Part shown: positions 11,520 through 22,795 of the stretch, in pieces
Layout of the letters: each line of letters begins with the position of its first letter
Position numbering within the stretch: position 1 is the first letter of the stretch
Source: Chelydra serpentina
Lineage: Eukaryota; Chordata; Testudines; Chelydridae
Assembly: GCA_037349315.1 (NCBI GenBank)
Contig: JBAIAC010000270.1
Location: forward strand, 188,501-252,500
Length of the DNA: 64,000 bases
Direction: 5' to 3'
The notes under the pieces: model-generated
Databases searched by the model: none
What the model was told of the DNA's origin: nothing
The model's input: the letters and a program-made list of their open reading frames with translations, nothing else
Made by a program: the position numbers and the translations under genes

Positions 11520-11795
11520 TCCAGTAACTGGAAGCAGAAGTTAGACAAATTCGGACTAGAAATAATGCACACATTTTTACCAGTGAGGGTAATTAACCAT
11601 CAGAACAACTTACCTGGGCCACAGTGAATTCTCCATCACTTGGAATCTATAAAGCAAGACTAGGTGTCTTTCACTCAACAACACGCTCTAGCTCAGCCAG
11701 AAGTGATGAACTTGATACAGGAATCACTAGGAGAGATTCTCTGGCCAGTGTTGTGCAGGCAGCCAAACTAGCTGATCATAATGGTATAATCATAA
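11520..11795 (+). mobile_element. CR1 LINE 3' end fragment
   Basis: CR1 C-terminal coding remnants (TTTTTACCAGTGAGGGTAAT, TCTCCATCACTTGGAA) and the 3' UTR motif AACTAGCTGATCATAATGG. Probably the same subfamily as the preceding fragment. Confidence 0.65.
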
Positions 11796-11879
11796 GCTAT
11801 AAAATTGTTACCTTCACTAGGGTAACACTGTGTTCTTCCACTACTCTTATTACCAATGACCACTGAAGTGAACTTTGCA

Positions 11880-13150
11880 AATCTAAGCAGGAAAAAAGGC
11901 ACTGATCCAACCATGGAAAAGAGAATACCGGTTAGAGAAACTGTAAAGAAGTGACCGAGCAGCAGGAGGCAGTATGGCTCATCTGGAAATGCTCCAGTGG
12001 AAGTGACAAGAGGCAGAGGAATTGATACTAAAGACGAAAGAATTGAACTGGAGATTCCAGTATGTTAGTGTAAATGTAGAGTTAACCAATGAGTATCCAT
12101 GGAGGCCAGGGAGGGAGGAATAGCAGGCAGAGGAGAATTTGATGCTACATAAAGGAAATGAGAACTCAAAAAATGTTGATTTAGGTATGGTGCAAAGATA
12201 AGCATGATACCTATGCAAGTCAGTGACAACCTGGCAAGCAATCACCCTTGGTGAATGGAGGAGTTACTGTGAATGAACACCTTAAGCTCCTCCTCTTCCC
12301 TTCTCCCGCACAACAGGAACTCTTGTTTGCTCTCTCAGCAGTTGCCTCTCCAAGCCAAACTCCCTGCTTTGCCCATGTCAGTCTCTTCTCTACCAGCCAT
12401 GATGGGAATCAACAACTCCACTCCAGCCTATCTACCCCAGCATATTTGGACCTTAACTAATCAGAGCACCAGCTAAGATATCCAGAACTGAAGAGGCAGC
12501 TCAGTCTAGGACTGACTCCAGGCAACAGACCTAACATGCCCAAGATCCCCAACCCCAGACATTCTCCCTATCTTCCTTCCCACCAGGAACAATCCACTTT
12601 CCAAAGGGTTAAACCTACCTGTACCAGACTAGGTGGATGATGAAGGCTTTGAGTCACATGTGCTTGGAACAATGGGAAACAAGAAGCTTATCCAACTGTG
12701 CAGTGGGAGGTGGCTGGTTGGTTATGTCATGATGAATTAGCAGGGAAGGTTCTGATCTAACTGAAGCAGGAACTGCTGTAACACAGCAAACCCAGGACAC
12801 ATTCGAAACCAGTTCTGAAAGGAGAAGGTAGGCAGTGAGTGGGAGGGAAGAGATGAACACAACAAATCAGTGTGAACTTGCTGGGTCAGCGCTGACCCAA
12901 GACGTACCTTTGCAAGCTGTGAGAAGAAAAAGATAGAGAGGCTATATCAGCCCGAGACGTTGAAGAAAGAGTGGAGAGTGTTTACTGATATTGCTGTTCC
13001 AGGCTATATTCCTGCTGTTTGGCACATCTGGACTCTGGCTATTATTGGGAAAGTGAGCTAGTTCAGGAACTGTAACAATGTCACTTTGCTGGTGTATAAA
13101 GAAAGGCTACAAAAGACAGACAGCAAAATGTGATATTTGAGCAGAGACAC
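11880..13150. other. No gene recognised
   Basis: Short open frames only, with no family resemblance and no matching splice pattern. Nothing is supported here. Confidence 0.4.
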
Positions 13151-13199
13151 TGTTACCTCAGCTTTACCAGGCACATGGAAGGTGCAGAACTAGCTATGC

Positions 13200-15002
13200 T
13201 AAGGCAGGTGAGGAGATGTCAAGGAAGGTAGGGTAAGATCCAAATATCCTGGGGTAGGTAGGCTGGAATGGAGCTCTTGATCCAGCTGTTTCTAGGGCAC
13301 ATGGGCAACATGAGTGAGTGCAGAGTCATCTCTGTCGGGGCAAGTCCAGAGCAGATCCTGCCATTCCTGGGGAAGGGGATGCAGATCCAGCTCTGTCTGT
13401 GGAAAAGAGGATGTCAGTACAGCTGGTTCTTGGGAAGAGTGTGACGATCAAGCTATGCCGGTGGAAGAGAGGTAGCACATCATGCTAATTCTGCAAGCCA
13501 GGGAGTAAGGGGAGACTGTATCACAGCAAGTAGAGAGAAGAAAACACAGCTGTGCTCATAGGGATGCACAGGGAGAGTAGTTTAATACCCAACTGTATCG
13601 AGGCCAGCAGAGCGCTCACTGCTGATCCAGATGTTCCAAGAGCAGATGGACCGAGAGGAGAGGATGTTCATGTAGCAGTACTAAGTCAGATGAGCAGAGC
13701 AGTGGTGTTCAGCCTGCTCTGTCATGGCAAAGATGCAGAACCAACTCTGCCAGGGCTGAAGAGCAGGGCATGGGTCCAGATCCAGCAGTGCCAAAACAAG
13801 GCATGGGCAAACAGGCAGAAATGGAGATGGGCGGGTGGAAAACGAACAGCACCAAGGCAGACAGTTCAAGAGACCAAGGTAGGTACCAAGCAGTGTGCAG
13901 TGACATTCTGGAATAAGTGAGCAGCAATATCAGCTCAGAGGCACAACATGCCAAAGCAGTTGCTGGGCAGAGCCAAGCAGGGGAAAGTGGACAGAGGATA
14001 TGGGACAGTGTGGGCAGATGGACTTGTTAACAGTACACAGCAGGAGGGCCAGGAATAATTAGGAAGAGCTGGGCAGTAACACATAGTGGACAGCGGCATG
14101 AACTGAAGCAGGACCATGCAAGGCCAGGTGAACAATGCCAAGGCAGAGGCAAGTGAAAGTGCCCGGCATGGAAGGCAGGGAGCAGGGCTTGTAAGGTGGA
14201 GGCATATAGTGACAACCTACAGACTGAAGGGCAGTGCCAGACAAGGAGGGGTCCCAAGGTAGAAAGAACAGGAAGCAGTGCTAAGAGTGTCTTTCCGAAG
14301 GCAGGAGTGCGTGCCAGGCTGAGGGCAAAACTAGGGGTATCCCACAGCAGAGGTACAGTGCTGGATTGAGGGTAGTGCTAGGGGTCTTTCCAGGGGAGGG
14401 GGGCAGTGCCCAGCTTAAGGCAATGCTAGAGGGGGTCTGTCTCCTAGGGCCAGAGGGCAGTGTGAGCTGAGAGCAATTCCAAGCGGGGAGTCTCTCCCCA
14501 AGGGAAGGGGGGCAGTGCTGGACAGAGGGCAGCGCAGGGGGCAGGGATTGGAGGAAAGAGTCTCTCTCCCCCAGGGAAAGTGGGGGTAGTACCAGGCATG
14601 TCTCTTTTCCAGGGCAGGTGGGAGCAGTAGCACTACCAGACTGAGCAGGGGTAGGAGAATTAATCTATCTCAAGGCAAAGATAGACCCAGCCCCCAGTGT
14701 ATGTCTCAGGGGGGCAGGGAACAGTACCATGTAGGAGATGATATATCACAGAAATGGTGCCACAGAGGCACTTCTGCGGCTGTGAGGAAGTGGTGTTGGA
14801 TCTCTCCTAATGCCAGGGGAGCAAGGATTGCGACTGGTCTCTATTGGGCAAGGGGGCGGTTCAGTGTGGGGGAAGATCAATCTTTCCTAGCAGGTGCAGT
14901 TCATTTGTCCCAGGGGGAGCCAGTAGGTAGCAGTTGGTCTCACCTGAGGGAATTAGGACACAGTGCCAAGGGTTGTGGGGATCAGTCTCCCGCAGAGGGG
15001 GG
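13200..15002. repeat. Degenerate upstream portion of a GC-rich minisatellite
   Basis: Recurring GGCAGTGC-type phrases and CTGTCTCC/CTCTCCCC blocks appear at irregular spacing of roughly 55-75 bp, clearer from about 14280 onward (for example 14398, 14456, 14508). They resemble diverged copies of the clean 73-bp array that starts at 15003. The left limit is vague. Confidence 0.5.
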
Positions 15003-15598
15003 CAGTACCCAGGGCTGGGGACAAGGGAAGGGGCTGAGGGGGTCAGTCTCCCCCAGTGGGGGACAGGGGAGGGGACAGTACCCAGGGCTGGGGACAAGGG
15101 AAGGGGCTGAGGGGGATCAGTCTCCCCCAGTGGGGGACAGGGGAGGGGGCAGTACCCAGAGCTGGGGACAAGGGAAGGGGCTGAGGGGGGTCAGTCTCCC
15201 CCAGTGGGGACAGGGTAGGGGGCAGTACCCAGGGCTGGGGACAAGGGAAGGGGCTGAGGGGGTCAGTCTCCCCCAGTGGGGGACAGGGGAGGGGACAGTA
15301 CCCAGGGCTGGGGACAAGGGAAGGGGCTGAGGGGGATCAGTCTCCCCCAGTGGGGGACAGGGGAGGGGGCAGTACCCAGAGCTGGGGACAAGGGAAGGGG
15401 CTGAGGGGGGTCAGTCTCCCCCAGTGGGGACAGGGTAGGGGGCAGTACCCAGGGCTGGGGACAAGGGAAGGGGCTGAGGGGGTCAGTCTCCCCAGTGGGG
15501 GACAGGGGAGGGGGCAGTACCCAGGGCTGGGGACAAGGGAAGGGGCTGAGGGGGGTCAGTCTCCCCCAGTGGGGACAGGGGAGGGGGCAGTGCCCGGG
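15003..15598. repeat. Minisatellite, about 73-bp unit, with 220-bp higher-order repeat
   Basis: CAGTACCCAGGGCTGGGG-type units begin at 15003, 15076, 15150, 15223 and 15296 (spacing 73, 74, 73, 73 bp) and continue to about 15590. Three consecutive variants (15003-15222) are repeated as a block in the next 220 bp, giving a trimeric higher-order unit. The plus strand is strongly G-rich. Open frames through this array are by-products of the repetition. Confidence 0.92.
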
Positions 15599-15599
15599 G

Positions 15600-15965
15600 A
15601 AGGGGCTCAGGGGCTCGGTCTCCCCGGCGGGAGGCAGAGGAGGGGCCGTGCCCGGGGCTGAGGGGGCCGGTCTCCCCGGCGGGGCCGAGCCAGGCTGCTC
15701 TCGCCGGGCGGGCGCAGCGGGGCCCGGGGCGACGCTCACCCTCACGTCCATGCTCCTCCCCGCCGGTCCCGGACTCTCCCGCTCCCGGGGCCGCGGTCCG
15801 CTCCCGGAGCGTGCGGGGCGCCTGCGCGGCGATGCGGAGCGCGGCGGCCGGCAGGGACCGTCTGCAAAGTGCGGCCGGCAGGGACCGGGGTAAAGAGCCT
15901 CCCCCGCCACGGAGCGCGAGCGGGAGCCGGGGAGCCGGGGAGCCTCCCGCCCCGGGCATCCGCAG
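15600..15965. promoter_or_regulatory. CpG-rich core between two minisatellites (candidate promoter)
   Basis: Dense CpG sequence with no tandem repetition, unlike either flank. On the minus strand an ATG at 15751 in good context (A at -3, G at +4) begins four codons (MDVR). They end at 15740 in AGG followed by GTGAGC, a near-consensus splice donor, so this could be the first coding exon of a leftward gene. No downstream exon was identified, so the exon call is speculative. Confidence 0.35.
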
Positions 15966-15972
15966 CCGGCAG

Positions 15973-18900
15973 CCTGCCCCCCTCAGCCGGGCTCCGACAC
16001 CCCTCCCCCACCCCGCCCCCCTCAGCCGGCCAACGACACCCCTCCCCCACCCCGCCCCCCTCAGCCGGGCTCCGACACCCCTCCCCCACCCCGTGTCCCC
16101 CTCAGCCGGGCTCCGACACCCCTCCCCCACCCTGCCCCCCTCAGCCGGGCTCCGACACCCCTCCCCCACCCCGTGTCCCCCTCAGCCGGGCTCCGACACC
16201 CCTCCCCCACCCTGCCCCCCTCAGCCGGGCTCCAACACCCCTCCCCCACCCTGCCCCCCTCAGCCGGGCTCCGACACCCCTCCCCCACCCTGCCCCCCTC
16301 AGCCGGCCAACGACACCCCTCCCCCACCCCGCCCCCCTCAGCGGGGCTCCGACACCCCTCCCCCACCCTGCCCCCCTCAGCCGGGCTCCGACACCCCTCC
16401 CCCACCCTGCCCCCCTCAGCCGGGCTCCGACACCCCTCCCCCACCCTGCCCCCCTCAGCCGGCCAACGACACCCCTCCCCCACCCTGTCCCCCTCAGCCG
16501 GCCAACGACACCCCTCCCCCACCCTGCCCCCCTCAGCCGGTCAACGACACCCCTCCCCCACCCCGTGTCCCCCTCAGCCGGGCTCCGACACCCCTCCCCC
16601 ACCCTGCCCCCCTCAGCCGGGCTCCGACACCCCTCCCCCACCCCGCCCCCCTCAGCCGGCCAACGACACCCCTCCCCCACCCCGCCCCCCTCAGCCGGGC
16701 TCCGACACCCCTCCCCCACCCCGTGTCCCCCTCAGCCGGGCTCCGACACCCCTCCCCCACCCTGCCCCCCTCAGCCGGGCTCCGACACCCCTCCCCCACC
16801 CCGTGTCCCCCTCAGCCGGGCTCCGACACCCCTCCCCCACCCTGCCCCCCTCAGCCGGGCTCCAACACCCCTCCCCCACCCTGCCCCCCTCAGCCGGGCT
16901 CCGACACCCCTCCCCCACCCTGCCCCCCTCAGCCGGCCAACGACACCCCTCCCCCACCCCGCCCCCCTCAGCGGGGCTCCGACACCCCTCCCCCACCCTG
17001 CCCCCCTCAGCCGGGCTCCGACACCCCTCCCCCACCCTGCCCCCCTCAGCCGGGCTCCGACACCCCTCCCCCACCCTGCCCCCCTCAGCCGGCCAACGAC
17101 ACCCCTCCCCCACCCTGTCCCCCTCAGCCGGCCAACGACACCCCTCCCCCACCCTGCCCCCCTCAGCCGGTCAACGACACCCCTCCCCCACCCCGTGTCC
17201 CCCTCAGCCGGGCTCCGACACCCCTCCCCCACCCTGCCCCCCTCAGCCGGGCTCCGACACCCCTCCCCCACCCTGCCCCCCTCAGCCGGGCTCCGACACC
17301 CCTCCCCCACCCCGTGTCCCCCTCAGCCGGGCTCCGACACCCCTCCCCCACCCTGCCCCCCTCAGCCGGCCAACGACACCCCTCCCCCACCCCGTGTCCC
17401 CCTCAGCTGGGCACCGACACCCCTCCCCCACCCCGTGTCCCCTCAGCCGGGCTCCGACACCCCTCCCCCACCCTGCGCCCCTCAGCCGGGCACCGACACC
17501 CCTCCCCCACCCTGCTCCCCTCAGCCGGCCAACGACACCCCTCCCCCACCCCTTGTCCCCCTCAGCTGGGCACCGACACCCCTCCCCCACCCCGTGTCCC
17601 CCTCAGCTGGGCTCCGACACCCCTCCCCCACCCTGCCCCCCTCAGCCGGGCACCGACACCCCTCCCCCACCCTGCTCCCCTCAGCCGGCCAACGACACCT
17701 CTCCCCCACCCCGTGTCCCCCACAGCCGGGCACCGACACCCCTCCCCCACCCCGTGTCCCCCTCAGCCGGGCACCAACACCCCTCCCCCACCCCGTGTCC
17801 CCCTCAGCCGGGCTCCGACACCCCTGCCCCACCCCGTGTCCCCCGCAGCCGGGCACTGACACCCTCCCCCACCCCGTGTCCCCCTCTGCCGTGCTCCGAC
17901 ACCCCTCCCCCACCCTGCCCCCCTCTGCCGGGCTCCGACACCCCTCCCCCACCCTGCCCCCCTCAGCCGGGCACCGCCACCCCTCCCCCACCACGTGTCC
18001 CCCTCAGCCGGGCTCCGACACCCCTCCCCCACCCCTCCCCCACCCTGCCCCCCTCAACCGGGCACCGACACCCCTCCCCCACCCTGCCCCCACTCTGCCC
18101 CCCTCAACCGGCCTCCGACACCCCTCCCCCACCCTGCCCCCCTCAGCCGGCCTCCGACACCCCTCCCCCACCCTGCCCCCCTCAGCCGGGCACTGACACC
18201 CCTCCCCCACCCTGCCCCCCTCAGCCGGGCTCCGACACCCCTCCCCCACCCCGTGTCCCCCTCAGCCGGGCACCGACACCCCTCCCCCACCCTGTGTCCC
18301 CCTCAGCCGGGCATCGACACCCCTCCCCCACCCTGTGTCCCCCTCAGCCGGGCACCAACACCCCACCCCGTGTCCGCCTCAGCCGGGCTCCTGCCCCCCT
18401 CAACCAGACACTGATACCCCTCCCCCACCCCCTGCCCCCCTCAGCTGGGCTCCGACACCCATCCCCCACCCTGCTCCCCTCAGCCGGACACTGACACCCC
18501 TCCCCCACCCCGTGTCCCCCTCAGCCGGGCGCCGACACCCCTTCCCCCCACCCAGCCCCCCATCAGCCGGGCACCGACACCTCTCTCCCACGTGCTGCCC
18601 CCCTCAGCTAGGCTCTGACACCCCTCCCCCACTCTGCCCCCTTAGCCTGGGACTGGCACCCCTCCCCCACCCCCTGCCCCCCTCAGCCTGGCACTGGCAC
18701 CCCTCCCCCACCCCCTGCACCCGTCCCCCACCCCCTGCCCCCCTCAGCCTGGCACTGACACCCCACCCGTCCCCCACCCTGCCCCCCTCAGCTGGGCAAT
18801 TACACCCTTTCCCCACCTGCACCCTGTGCCCCCCTCAGCCGGGCACTGACACCTCTCCCTAACCCACATCCGGTGTGCCCCCTTCAGCCGGGCACTCACA

Positions 18901-18990
18901 TCCCTCCGCCACCCAACATCGCCTCTGCCCCCCTTAGCCAGGGGCTGGGCACTGACACCCCTCTCCCATCTGCACCCCCCTCATCTCTCA
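15973..18990. repeat. Minisatellite, 39-bp unit (41-bp variant), about 3 kb
   Basis: About 75 copies of a unit with CTCAGCCGGGCTCCGACA followed by CCCCTCCCCCACC. Units are 39 bp, or 41 bp where GTGTCCCC replaces GCCCCC; register starts were checked at 16140, 16181, 16220 and 16259. Variant units (GGCCAACGAC, GGCACCGAC, GGTCAACGAC) are interspersed. The block 15973-16602 (630 bp) is repeated almost exactly as 16603 to about 17270. Copies become diverged after about 18350. Because 39 is a multiple of three, several frames stay open for 680-775 codons; these are not genes. Confidence 0.95.
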
Positions 18991-19160
18991 CATCAGGGAC
19001 CAGGCCCTGACATTCTTCCTTCCCTCACATCAGTTGGTGAAAGTGCTCCTGGTGAGGACAAGCACCACCGACAGAAGGAGCAAGTGTGGATGTGAAACAT
19101 CACTTTAATTGCTGTGGTGGCTGTATGTCAACTAAAGTCAACTTAATATTGTAGTGTAGA

Positions 19161-19515
19161 CAGGGCCGTCCCTAGCTGTTCTGGGGCCCTATGCAGTCCC
19201 TTCCCCCCCCCAATCGCAGGGTTTGTGTGTGGGGCCCCAGGCCTCCTTGGGGGGGGCTGGCTTAGGGGGCAGGTGGGAACCGCCCCCCAGCACTTACTGG
19301 TGGCGCGGCAGGGACCGGGGTCGCTGTACTTCCCACCGCCAGTGAATGCAGGCTCGGCCCTGCAGCAGTCCTCAGGGGTCTGGGGTTGGGGGCACAGCAG
19401 GGGCGGGGGCCATGGGGAAGAGGTGGGGCAGGGGCTGGAGCAGCACGGAACTGCACAGGGCACTAGGAAATTTGGGGCACCAAATTTACCCAGCGTATGG
19501 GTAGAGACAGCCCTG
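19161..19515. mobile_element. hAT-type MITE with perfect 8-bp TSD
   Basis: The ends CAGGGCCGTCCCTAG and the reverse complement of the right end (CAGGGCTGTCTCTAC) form terminal inverted repeats. AGTGTAGA flanks both sides (19153-19160 and 19516-19523). The 355-bp interior is GC-rich without coding capacity. The flank AGTGTAGACCAGCCCTG resembles the end of another element, so this insertion may sit inside an older MITE. Confidence 0.88.
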
Positions 19516-20238
19516 AGTGTAGACCAGCCCTGAGCCTCTGTACTCCAATCAGTCCAGTTTCACACTGTGAGCTCTGCCCAGCAAGTCCAACTGAGACTCA
19601 TATTAAGAGACTTTTACACTCTTCAGGGATCAATGTACCTCAGCAAGTATTTGAAGTGACACCAGACAGCCTTTTCCAAACAGAGCAGGGTTTATTAGTC
19701 AGCTGGAATGCAGCCATGGGAAATCCTTGGGTTAGCACAGAGAAGCGAAGATAAAGACATAGTCCATCTTACCCAAGCCAGCACTACACACAGCTGCTGT
19801 GGACTCTTTTTGTTGTTTCTTTCCTCTTGTCTCCATGTCAGTCTCTAGTAAGAGTCAACAAAAGGATTCCACAGTCAGGAGCAACAGAGATTCGCGGACT
19901 GTGAAAGGGAGTGAGCTGATCACAGGAACCAGCAAAAACATAAGGAAGACCAGCGAAAGCACCAGGTGGAAGAGCAGAAAAACCATGAAAAGCACCATCA
20001 GTATGAACTGCACATGGAGAGAAGCAGGAGAGCAAAGGGTCCCATAGAAGGATAAGTAGGGCGAGACCATGCAGGGAGCCTAGATATCAAATTGTTGCCT
20101 CAATGTAAAGAGATAGAGGGAGGGATATAGGTGACTTTAAAAGGCCTATGATTTGAATAAGGTTGATCCTGCAGACCAGCTCCATTGTCTCACTTCCTGA
20201 CAGGGTCCCAAAACGATAACAGGTGTATAGCCAGATGC

Positions 20239-20468
20239 AGTGTGGGAGGTTTAGGTTGGATATTAGGAAAACCTTTTTCACTAGGAGGGTGGTGAACCAC
20301 TGGAATGGGTTACCTAGGGAGGTGGTGGAATCTCCTTCCTTAGAGGTTTTTAAGGTCAGGTTTGACAAAGCCCTGGCAGGGATGATTTAGTTTGGGATTG
20401 GTCCTGCTTTGAGCAGGGGGTTGGACTAGATGACCTCCTCAGGTCCCTGATATTCTATGATTCTATGA
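20239..20468 (+). mobile_element. CR1 LINE 3' end fragment
   Basis: The CR1 C-terminal coding end (GGAGGTTTAGGTTGGATATT onward), the 3' UTR and terminal GATTCTATGA repeats, closely matching copy A. Confidence 0.9.
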
Positions 20469-20606
20469 CAGAGTTGATACAGGGGACTATGAAAAGTTAA
20501 AAAGGCTCTACTGCTTAAGTTTGAAGTGACACTTGAGGCTTATAGGAAAAGGTTTCAGGGTGTGCAAAAGAACTAGGATGTGATGTATATGGAAGGCTGT
20601 GATGTG

Positions 20607-21040
20607 TATGGGGGCTGGAGCACATGACTTATGAGGAGAGGCTGAGGGAACTGAGATTGTTTAGCCTGCAGAAGAGAAGAGTGAGGGGGGATTTGATAGC
20701 TGCTTTCAACTACCTAAAAGGGGGTTCCAAAGAGGATGGATCTAGACTGTTCTCAGTGGTAGATGACAGAACAAGGAGTAATGGTCTCAAGTTGCAGAGG
20801 GGGAGGTTTAGGTTGGATATTAGGAAAAACTTTTTCACTAGTAGGGTGGTGAAGCACTGGAATGGGTTACCTAGGGAGGTGGTGGAGTCTCCTTCCTTGG
20901 AGGTTTTTAAGGTCAGGCTTGACAAAGCCCTGGCTGGGATGATCTAGTTGGGGTTGGTCCTGCTTTGAGCAGGGGGTTGGACTAGATGACCTCCTGAGGT
21001 CCCTTCCAACCCTGAGATTCTATGATTCTATGATTCTATG
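20607..21040 (+). mobile_element. CR1 LINE 3' fragment with open C-terminal frame
   Basis: The frame 20624-20947 (107 aa) is the CR1 RT C-terminus ([19 protein letters not shown]). It is followed by the 3' UTR and three terminal GATTCTAT repeats at 21018-21040. Near-identity to copy A implies a recent insertion. Confidence 0.92.
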
Positions 21041-21245
21041 AAGCCATCACCTGGATGGGAGAATATCTCCACAAATGAGGTAGCAGTGTGCTGGAAGGTT
21101 TATATAACCTGGTTGGGTTAAAGCAATTCTATGAGAATGTTCCCATAAGGGATTGGTCTAAGCATGGGTCCTGGAAAGGGCATCAGTGTAGATGCCCCAA
21201 ATTGGAGGGAGCAGCCAACCCCAGTAGACCCCTGCTGAGGGATCT

Positions 21246-21473
21246 CAGGGTATGTCTACACAGACTATGGTAGTAAGCCTCCCATCCTAGGTCAAGAGAC
21301 TTGGGTTCACAATTAATAGCTGTGAAGACACTGTGGCTTGGGCATTGAAGTCTAGAGAAGAGGGTGGGCTTCCGAGTCTTAACTCCAGACCAAGCCACAA
21401 CTTCAAAATGCTGGCTACACTCTGTTGACCTGGGCTGGGAGGCTCACTGCCACTGGCTGTGTAGATATACCTC
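21246..21473. mobile_element. MITE with CAGGGTATGTCTACAC ends and imperfect 8-bp TSD
   Basis: The left end CAGGGTATGTCTACAC pairs with the right end GTGTAGATATACCTC. Flanks AGGGATCT (21238-21245) and AAAGATCT (21474-21481) agree at 6 of 8 positions, suggesting an older hAT-type insertion. No coding capacity. Confidence 0.65.
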
Positions 21474-21764
21474 AAAGATCTGCGGTGTAGTATCTGTAGG
21501 AAAACACAGCATAAGTGGGTGTGCTGCCCAAGGCTTGAGAACATTTTTCTAGGACTGAGGGGCTCACGCATCCTCTGTACAGCCAAGAAGGCAGCCTGCA
21601 GCTCAACCTTATTAAGTGAACTATGTGACTGAAACTGGTATACAGCCAGCTCCTCTACAGCTTGGGATACACTGCCAGGTGAGCTTGCACCCCAGGCATT
21701 TGTGTACATGTCTTGTACTTTCGTGGGCTGACACTTCTGATCCCCAGTGGAAGGTGGTAATTAA

Positions 21765-22795
21765 TGGGGGAAAGAATCTAAAGCCTGCAGGGACCATTGT
21801 GATCATCTTGTCTGGCCCCCTGTATAACACAAGCCATAGAACATCCCAAAAATAATTTCTAGAGCATTTCTTCTAGAAAAACATCCAATCTTGATTTTAA
21901 AATGGTCAGTGACGGTGACTCCACTATGACCCTTGGTAAATTGTTCCACTGGTTAATTACTCTCATGGTTAAAAATTAGCACCGTGTTTCCCGTCTGAAT
22001 TTGTCTAGATTCAACTTCCAGGCATTGGATCATGTTATTCCTTTTTCAGCCCTATAATTACCCAGGTCATCCTGTTTACCCTTTTTTTAAAATTGGCACA
22101 TTAGTTTTCTTCCAGTCTTCTGGAACTTGTCCAGTACTCCAAGATTTATTGAAAATCAACATTAACAGCCCTGTGAGCTCCTGAGCCAGCTCTTTTAAAA
22201 CTCTTAGATGTAAGTTATCTGGAGCTACTGATATAAAAATGTCTGCCTTTAGTAGCTGCTGTTTAACATCCTCCAGAGATACTAGAGGAATGGAAAAAGT
22301 GTTATCACCATATGATGAGACTATCATTTTTCTTCCCCAAATACAGAACAGAAATATGTATTGAACATTTCAGCCTTTACTGCATTATTGGTAATTCTAC
22401 CATTTCCATCTAGCAATGGACCAATATCATAGGATTATTTTTATTCCTAATATGTATCTTATTGTCCTTAACATTGCTGGCCATAGATTTCTCCTTGTGT
22501 CCTTTGGTTCCCTTGTCAATTCAGTACAATTCCTAACTTCTGATTTATAGTCATTACTATCAACTTTCCCTTTCTTCCATTTGTTATCTATTTTATAGTT
22601 TCCTTCACTTCCTCTCTAAACCAGGTCAGTGTTTTAACCAGTATGGCCGTTTTCCTCAATTGTGGCTTTTGGGGCATCTAGTAAGGTATTCTTAAAAGAT
22701 TCCCAATTATTATTTACATTTTTCTGATTAAATATGTATATATTACTGCTCTGGACTTCATTCTGTTTGCACATTATAAATCTGATCAAGTTCCA
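21765..22795 (-). mobile_element. CR1 LINE, antisense, internally deleted
   Basis: Read on the plus strand it starts with antisense CR1 3' UTR (GGGACCATTGTGATCATCTTG) and 3' coding remnants. It then jumps to antisense RT N-terminus at about 22076-22327, where minus-strand codons read VPEDWKKTNVPILKKG, and on to the linker and endonuclease side. The RT core is missing, so either an internal deletion occurred or two fragments are joined. Confidence 0.75.

Noticed and set aside
13552..13920. 122-codon plus-strand frame
   Set aside because: No recognisable domain; lies in the diverged minisatellite and overlaps equally long antisense frames.
14701..15661. Glycine-rich open frames over the 73-bp array
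   Set aside because: Same repetition artefact; codon content follows the minisatellite unit.
15811..18494. Very long proline-rich open frames (682-775 codons) in three plus frames, and shorter glycine-rich ones on the minus strand
   Set aside because: Produced by a 39-bp tandem unit whose length is a multiple of three; all frames stay open together and there is no start context, splice pattern or domain.
15003..18990. CRISPR-like array
   Set aside because: Units are contiguous tandem repeats without unique spacers, in a vertebrate genome.
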